Translations under genes and position numbers: made by a program
The notes under the pieces: generated by a model
Seen by the model: only the letters and a program-made list of their open reading frames with translations
Database searches by the model: none
Told to the model about the DNA's origin: nothing
Assembly (NCBI GenBank): GCA_905160935.1
Contig: CAJHZI010000431.1
Span: 2,070,001 to 2,134,000 of the forward strand
Source of the DNA: Enchytraeus crypticus
Lineage: Eukaryota > Annelida > Clitellata > Enchytraeida > Enchytraeidae
Direction of reading: 5' to 3'
DNA: 64,000 nucleotides
In this document: piece after piece, positions 58,580 through 64,000 of the stretch
Position numbering within the stretch: the first letter of the stretch is position 1
Layout of the letters: each line of letters begins with the position of its first letter

Positions 58580-61500
58580 ACTAGTCGCAACTCTTTTTAA
58601 CTCATGTAACGCCTAATATTCCACTTTGCCTGTCTGTGTCTGTTTAGGAATGAATGGATTGTATGCTCTCCTTAATTTGGATTCGAGTCACAGCATCTTC
58701 AAAATACCCTAGTAACGAATAATTCGATCGTTGAAATTTATAGATGTGACAAAGCGCTACACGATATTTAACAACTTTGAAGCATACAAACACGATACAG
58801 TAAACCTCATTGTAAAAACAACAGATTCCAGTTGAGATATTTCCAAGACAAAAATACAAAATCTATAGGAATAGTCTTAGATTTGATGAAGTCAAACTCA
58901 ATCTAGCCCAGTCATAATTTAGAGCTGGTTTAGTACTGAACTTTGGCTTTGACAAGAAGCCCTGACTTGTAAAGGAGTCAGAAGATGTAGAGTACTGCGC
59001 AGTGGTCATTAGTGTCAGCTCAGCGAGTCAGCGTGTTAGCGATTGACCAGAGAATGACCAGCGAGCGGTCAGTTACTGGTTTAGCTTTGAGGTAATAGGC
59101 TAAGGGATAAGGGCTTTAGTGCTTGTCTGAATCTTTTGAATTGACCTAAGGCGTACTATAATTTTCGGCGTCGGTGCTCACATTTAGGCGAAAACGCATT
59201 CGTATTAAGTAAATAGCTAATTACTTACATTAATAGTGGTGTTTTGGATAGGAATGAAATATTGTTAGTGGTTATATGAAATTAGAGGCACTCAAAATAT
59301 TTGTTGATACTGGGATTTAACAATTTAATTTACACGATACTTGTCGCGGTAATAAATATTTAAAAGCGTTATATTCAATATTTTCATAGAATTCTTACAA
59401 AAATGGTAGTTAATAATTTTAGTCAAGTATTCTGTTGAGTTTCATTTAATGTAATGGCTACAGATTGGTGTTCGGTTAAGTACTAAGGTGGCCTACTAAT
59501 ATTGTCAAACCTTGCTATTAAGCATGGATTCCTTAAATATGTTCTAATGTAAGTTTCGATCAATCTACAATAAATTACGTAACTGATGAAATGTAATGGT
59601 AATTGCTTAACTTTGAACTTTTTCGTTGATGCAATAAGCCCCTTACTGATTTGAGATCAGGCTCCACACCAGAAGGCGAATCTGCGATGGAGAAATTTTA
59701 ATTAAATTTAGAATTTACTTATTTAGTTGTTTTGAATAAATAATAGCTATTAAATAAATAATAAATTAAATAATATTTTCGCCTTTAATGACAGTTCGCG
59801 GCAAGTGACGTACATTATTAATTAAGATTAATTATGCTTGATTGGAGATGAGAAATACTAATTATATATAATTCTACAACGCTTGGGCCTACACATAATT
59901 ATACTAACTATAAGTGTACATAATTCCACTGTAATAGATATAATTATACGCAATATTGAGCGTATTACACATTAATCGCTTCAAATTCTATAAGCTTACT
60001 TTGTAAGCACTCCTCCCACCGTCTTCTAAGCTGTTAATCCTTAAAATTGTAGAATTTTGAACCAATTTAAGTTATAATTATAATATATTCGATTATTTGT
60101 TATCAGTATGACAACCACAGAAAGATACAGAAATTCCAACAGAAGCAGTAAAGTTGTAAAGTGTAGCACGATCCAAATTTAGAGTAATTATATTTATTAC
60201 TGCTTAATTATGTTTAATTCTGTCAATTTTGGTTTAATTATGTGTAAGTTTTAGACTGTTTAGTATATTTAGTGTTTTTCATGTCTCTGATCACTTATGA
60301 TTTTGCACAAAGCAATGGGCAGCTGTAAACCTGTAGTGTGCTGTAGTAACTCAAAATAGTTTTGCTTAGTAATGTCCTTCTTTTTTAAATCTCAATTATT
60401 GTTCAAACAGAAGTTAATATTCACTAGTACCGAATAAAATAAAGAGAACAACATACTTTCGATTACTGCAGTCCTTTATAGCATATCAGCTACAGAAATG
60501 CAATTAATATAGCAGAAAAATAGAATAATTTCGGGCTTTGGTTTTATGTACTGAATAGTTTGAATTTGACTGTGGCAGTTGTCAGTGAGTTTGACACGCA
60601 TTCTTTCCTTTCCTTCTTAAAGCCTACAAAGTATGGCTTATTAAAATCACATCCGCGAACTACAATCCAAATCCTATATTAATTATCTTGATTGTTGCCT
60701 GCTAACGTGACACTAACCACTATATTGTAACCCTTGTCACTGCATGACAATGTGTGATTATGTGCCACTCTCCACTATATTTTAACCCTTATCACTATAT
60801 AGCAATGTGTCACTAACCACTACACAGGCACAGCAACTTCAAAGTCTCTATGTCGAGACAGCAGATTTTATAAGCTGACTTTAGTTTAGAACAGTTTATT
60901 GTTTGATTGCAGTTGCACTTAATCGATCGTGGTGTCTGTATTTATGAACAGATATTGCTTTCATTTTATATATCGACGTAAAGACTTCGTGTGCGGTTTA
61001 GTGTTATGCGCGAATAGCAAAGTAGAGGGTACCATAATCTTTTTGCGTTCAGCGCCGCTTTTATACTATGCTGACTATCATTGATGTATTAGATCGTTTA
61101 TTTCTTGTATTTTTGCATAATAGATGATAATGAAGTCGCTATGATGATAGCGTATTTGTTAGCATATTACGAATTTATCTCAAGGATTTCTTTCAGTGAC
61201 TAGACTGAATTTCGAATCGCGATTCTATTCTAACACAGTTTGACACTTTAACCACCGAGTTACTGGTTTAATAAAAATTTTTGCATATTTAAATTAATGA
61301 AGATACGCGTTATTTATCAAGAACCTGAAACTGGGATTATATTTGTAGATTAATTTATTAATATATAGTTTATAGATTGAAAAGTTACCCAAGGTATAAT
61401 AGAGATTTAAACTAGCCTAATATCAGCAATGCATTATGGAGAAAGTTTTAAATATAATTCTACTATAATAATGCTCTCTTAAGAATTTGTTCGGAGTTAT

Positions 61501-62410
61501 GCATTCACACTATCACATCAACGGTAATAGAGATTTATTAAACACATTCGATTCAGCCGCATTTAAGTAAAAAAGTGGGTTTAGACTTGGATATTCAATA
61601 ATTGATTAGCACATGGAAAACTTGAGTTCTTAAAAAGTTCTTTGTCTTACTGCGTAGGCCTACATGCTGTATTCAATTAGTATTGCTATTGAATACTATA
61701 CACTATACAGTTCTGGCATTTGTAAATTCTTACATAGCTTTATGGCGAAGAACCGGGCTTTAAGCTCATATTGATTGGTTAATTGGTCAATTCTTAGACA
61801 CAAGAACAGCTTTAAATTAGTCTACTGTCAGATTTCGTACCTTACTCTTCTCTTTCCGTTGTTTAGTTAAGGTATAAAAATCAGTTAGTTATACATCAGT
61901 TACCGTCATCATAATTAAACAATACAATAAAGACGTAAGTATATTATGTTAGATTCGGCCTTGTGTATGGTGATGAATATGAATCTTAGATAGGTCAAGA
62001 TCAGTGGAGGAGGAAGGTTGGAGAGATTTCCCTTGTGTTCAAAAAGTTACATGTAACTAAACATATAGAATTGTAGAATAGCTCTTCTTTCTAATCAAGC
62101 GATTTCGCAGATAAAGATAGGCGTATAGGAATAATAATGGTGTTCTCAGATCATTTGCAATTTAATTAAATTCTATCACTAAATTTAATTTCTAAAGTGT
62201 GCAAATGTTACATTTTCAGATTGAGAAGGTTATTTCATAATTGATTGCGAGATAATATCCGGAATATTCCCATTGGTTGATTTTGATTTACATAAATTAA
62301 TAAATTAAAACTATAACTTTTGGGATATGTAATGATTACGAATCTGCTAAATCACTGGTAGTAATCTCGGACTACTGCGCTACTCTTGAGATTTCCGGAT
62401 TTAAATAAAA
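58580..62410. other. upstream region of the sFRP gene
   Basis: No exon recognised. A locally more GC-rich stretch at 58980-59070 with TACTGCGCAGTG could mark a promoter or non-coding exon, but this is weak. At 60725-60830 a segment with CACTATATTGTAACCC / CACTATATTTTAACCC is tandemly duplicated once. Confidence 0.4.
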
Positions 62411-63014
62411 ATGACGTCATCACATCGCCACCATCCACTCACATTCATTTTCCTCGTCTCCACAATTCTTTCATCCTCACGAGAAGTTCTGGCAGATTAT
62501 CCTCCAGCCTCTGCCCACGGTCACGGATTCTACAAGGCCCCCAATTCGGGGGGTCTCTCGGGCGGCGCGGGGGGTACATACGAATACGACGACTACTACC
62601 CCCAAACCGGTCTACAAAACGGGTCCCACTACTACCCTTACATTCATGGTTCCTCCAAATGCGTCCCTATCCCGTCATCCCTAACGCTCTGCCGGGATAT
62701 CGGATATAGCGAGATGAGGCTTCCAAATCTTCTCCAACACGACACAATGGGAGAGGTACAGCAGCAGAGTAGCAGCTGGCTGCAGCTGCTCCGGGTTCAG
62801 TGCCACGCAGACACTCAGATCTTTCTCTGCTCGCTGTTCGCCCCTGTGTGTCTGACCCAGCCCATCTGGCCCTGTAGGTCCCTGTGCGAGGCTGTGCGGA
62901 GTGGATGCGAGGACAGGATGCTCAAGTACGGATACCCCTGGCCGGATATGCTAAGGTGCGATCAGCTGCCCACTGATGACCAGCTCTGCATTCAGCTGAG
63001 GAGCAATCGAACAG
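62411..63014 (+). CDS. secreted Frizzled-related protein (sFRP1/2/5 type), first coding exon
   Basis: ATG at 62411; 201 codons plus one base; donor ACAG|GTAGGA at 63015. The netrin-like domain exons are off the right edge. Residues 1 to about 28 are a signal peptide (LTFIFLVSTILSSS). Residues 29-82 are a Gly/Tyr/His-rich spacer. Residues 84-193 form the cysteine-rich domain with all ten cysteines (84, 94, 131, 140, 147, 155, 159, 166, 183, 193). LPNLLQHDTMGEVQQQSSSW and FLCSLFAPVCL match sFRP1/2/5 rather than Frizzled receptors, whose CRD differs after LPN. Such proteins bind Wnt ligands outside the cell and usually dampen or redistribute the signal. CRD in one exon with a phase-1 break afterwards fits the family. 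NRT at the exon end is a possible glycosylation site. Confidence 0.93.
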
Positions 63015-63082
63015 GTAGGATCTACGTGATGTTTGTCAATGTGCAAAATTTGTTAATTGTAATATATAAGAATTAACAAAAC

Positions 63083-63265
63083 AGAAAGGATATTCGGTTA
63101 GTGAGCGCCTAGGCTCCAGAAACTGCTACAAAAATTTAAACGAATGGATAAGTCTCAAATAGGGGATTGGCTGATGATATGATGTAGACAGAGAGGATTT
63201 GAGACAGTCTGTTCGTGTCCGGACCTTAGTTAGACTGGTATTCAATGGAAGATGATGATGATTAT
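63083..63265 (+). repeat. SINE-like repeat family C, copy 8 (head missing)
   Basis: ATTCGGTTAGTGAGCGCCTA, AACGAATGGATAAG and a GATGATGATGATT tail, in the sFRP intron. Confidence 0.8.
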
Positions 63266-63280
63266 ATAAGAATTAATCCG

Positions 63281-63497
63281 TGTTATGTCCAGGTTGCTGA
63301 AGAATAGATCAACCGCGGACTGTACGTATCGTAAAGCCGACAAAGCACTAAGATCCAAATCATCGCCAGAACTAGCAGTCGGTTGGTTAGCGCTTAGGCT
63401 CAGGAAAATTGGCAGAAATTGTTACAAAATTTTCTGATCCCGACTCAACTATCAAACTGGGATTTAAAGGAAGACGAAGATGATGATGATGAATATT
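63281..63497 (+). repeat. SINE-like repeat family C, copy 9
   Basis: CGTGTTATGTCCAGG, GATCAACCGCGGACTG, AAAGCACTAAGATCC, GTTGGTTAGCGCTTAGGCTC and a GATGATGATGATG tail; head to tail behind copy 8. A family E-like piece (GCAAGAGGCGACTTAG) follows at 63511. Confidence 0.8.
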
Positions 63498-64000
63498 AAT
63501 GCATAAGAATTGAGAGCGTTGCAAGAGGCGACTTAGAAGGCACTGAGGAAGGCAATCAAAACCTCTCTCAGAAGTCATTTATTTCCTAATGGTTGCATTT
63601 AGGTTTGGTTCTGGCATGGCCTTTGAGATGATATGGACTTGATGATCAACAAAGTCAAACCGAGAGCAATATCATATCTCTAACTTTCACAGGACCGGTA
63701 AATAACAAAACGATTAAAACATTTGTCTTTAAACGTGCGGGATATCATCATGAATGATCATTTCTCTCAATTGTGTGCTTAACCTCTTAAGACAGTTTGA
63801 GTGACGGTGAACTAGATCTGTTTTAGGTTGGTTTTAGACAAAACATGACTGCACTTGATTCTGCTAATGTTAAACAGACTTTGTTTAATTTACGCAGGCA
63901 AGTTATCTCTCCTTTTTCTCATCATATCAAGTTACAGAAGCTGTTTCGGTAATTCAGTGGCCCCAGTTAGCTCTTCGTAATTTGTCAAAGTGGAATTTAT

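Overview
This window comes from an AT-rich animal genome. Genes are split by GT-AG introns and surrounded by tRNA-derived SINEs, 5'-truncated LINEs, foldback elements and many micro- and minisatellites. The proteins recognised are an EXT1 heparan sulfate polymerase, a secreted Frizzled-related protein of the sFRP1/2/5 type and a crotonase-fold enzyme. They point to a non-vertebrate metazoan, probably a marine invertebrate. The gene families do not fix the phylum.

Layout. At 708-2596 (minus) lie three exons of a crotonase gene whose C-terminal part is off the left edge. From 2.6 to 11.2 kb there is a decayed 2.2-kb DNA transposon with terminal inverted repeats of about 128 bp (7999-10225), LINE pieces and SINEs. 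From 11256 to 40850 (plus) the complete coding region of EXT1 can be assembled from 11 exons (882 residues). Every junction obeys GT/AG and the phases agree; an 81-bp exon stands alone at the end of a 16-kb repeat-filled intron. From 41 to 62 kb the sequence is largely non-coding: two intact tRNA-Lys(CTT) genes, one tRNA pseudogene, one small orphan ORF, a 43-bp hairpin and large (CT)n and (TA)n tracts. At 62411-63014 (plus) is the first coding exon of an sFRP, with signal peptide and complete 10-cysteine CRD; the rest of that gene is off the right edge.

The two best understood genes both bear on extracellular signalling. EXT1 makes heparan sulfate in the Golgi, and sFRPs bind Wnts and often heparan sulfate. 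Nothing shows that they are co-regulated; they are about 21.6 kb apart and separated by repeats and tRNAs.

The most unusual structure is in the EXT1 introns. One coding-exon start, together with its 3' splice site, has been tandemly copied five times just upstream of exon 10. Two other minisatellites in intron 6 carry splice-site-like motifs in every unit. Four of the ten acceptors follow (TTGA)n arrays in which each unit matches a branch-site consensus. An 838-bp foldback palindrome ends 115 bp before exon 9. Exact similarity values, element classification and splicing use were not computed here.
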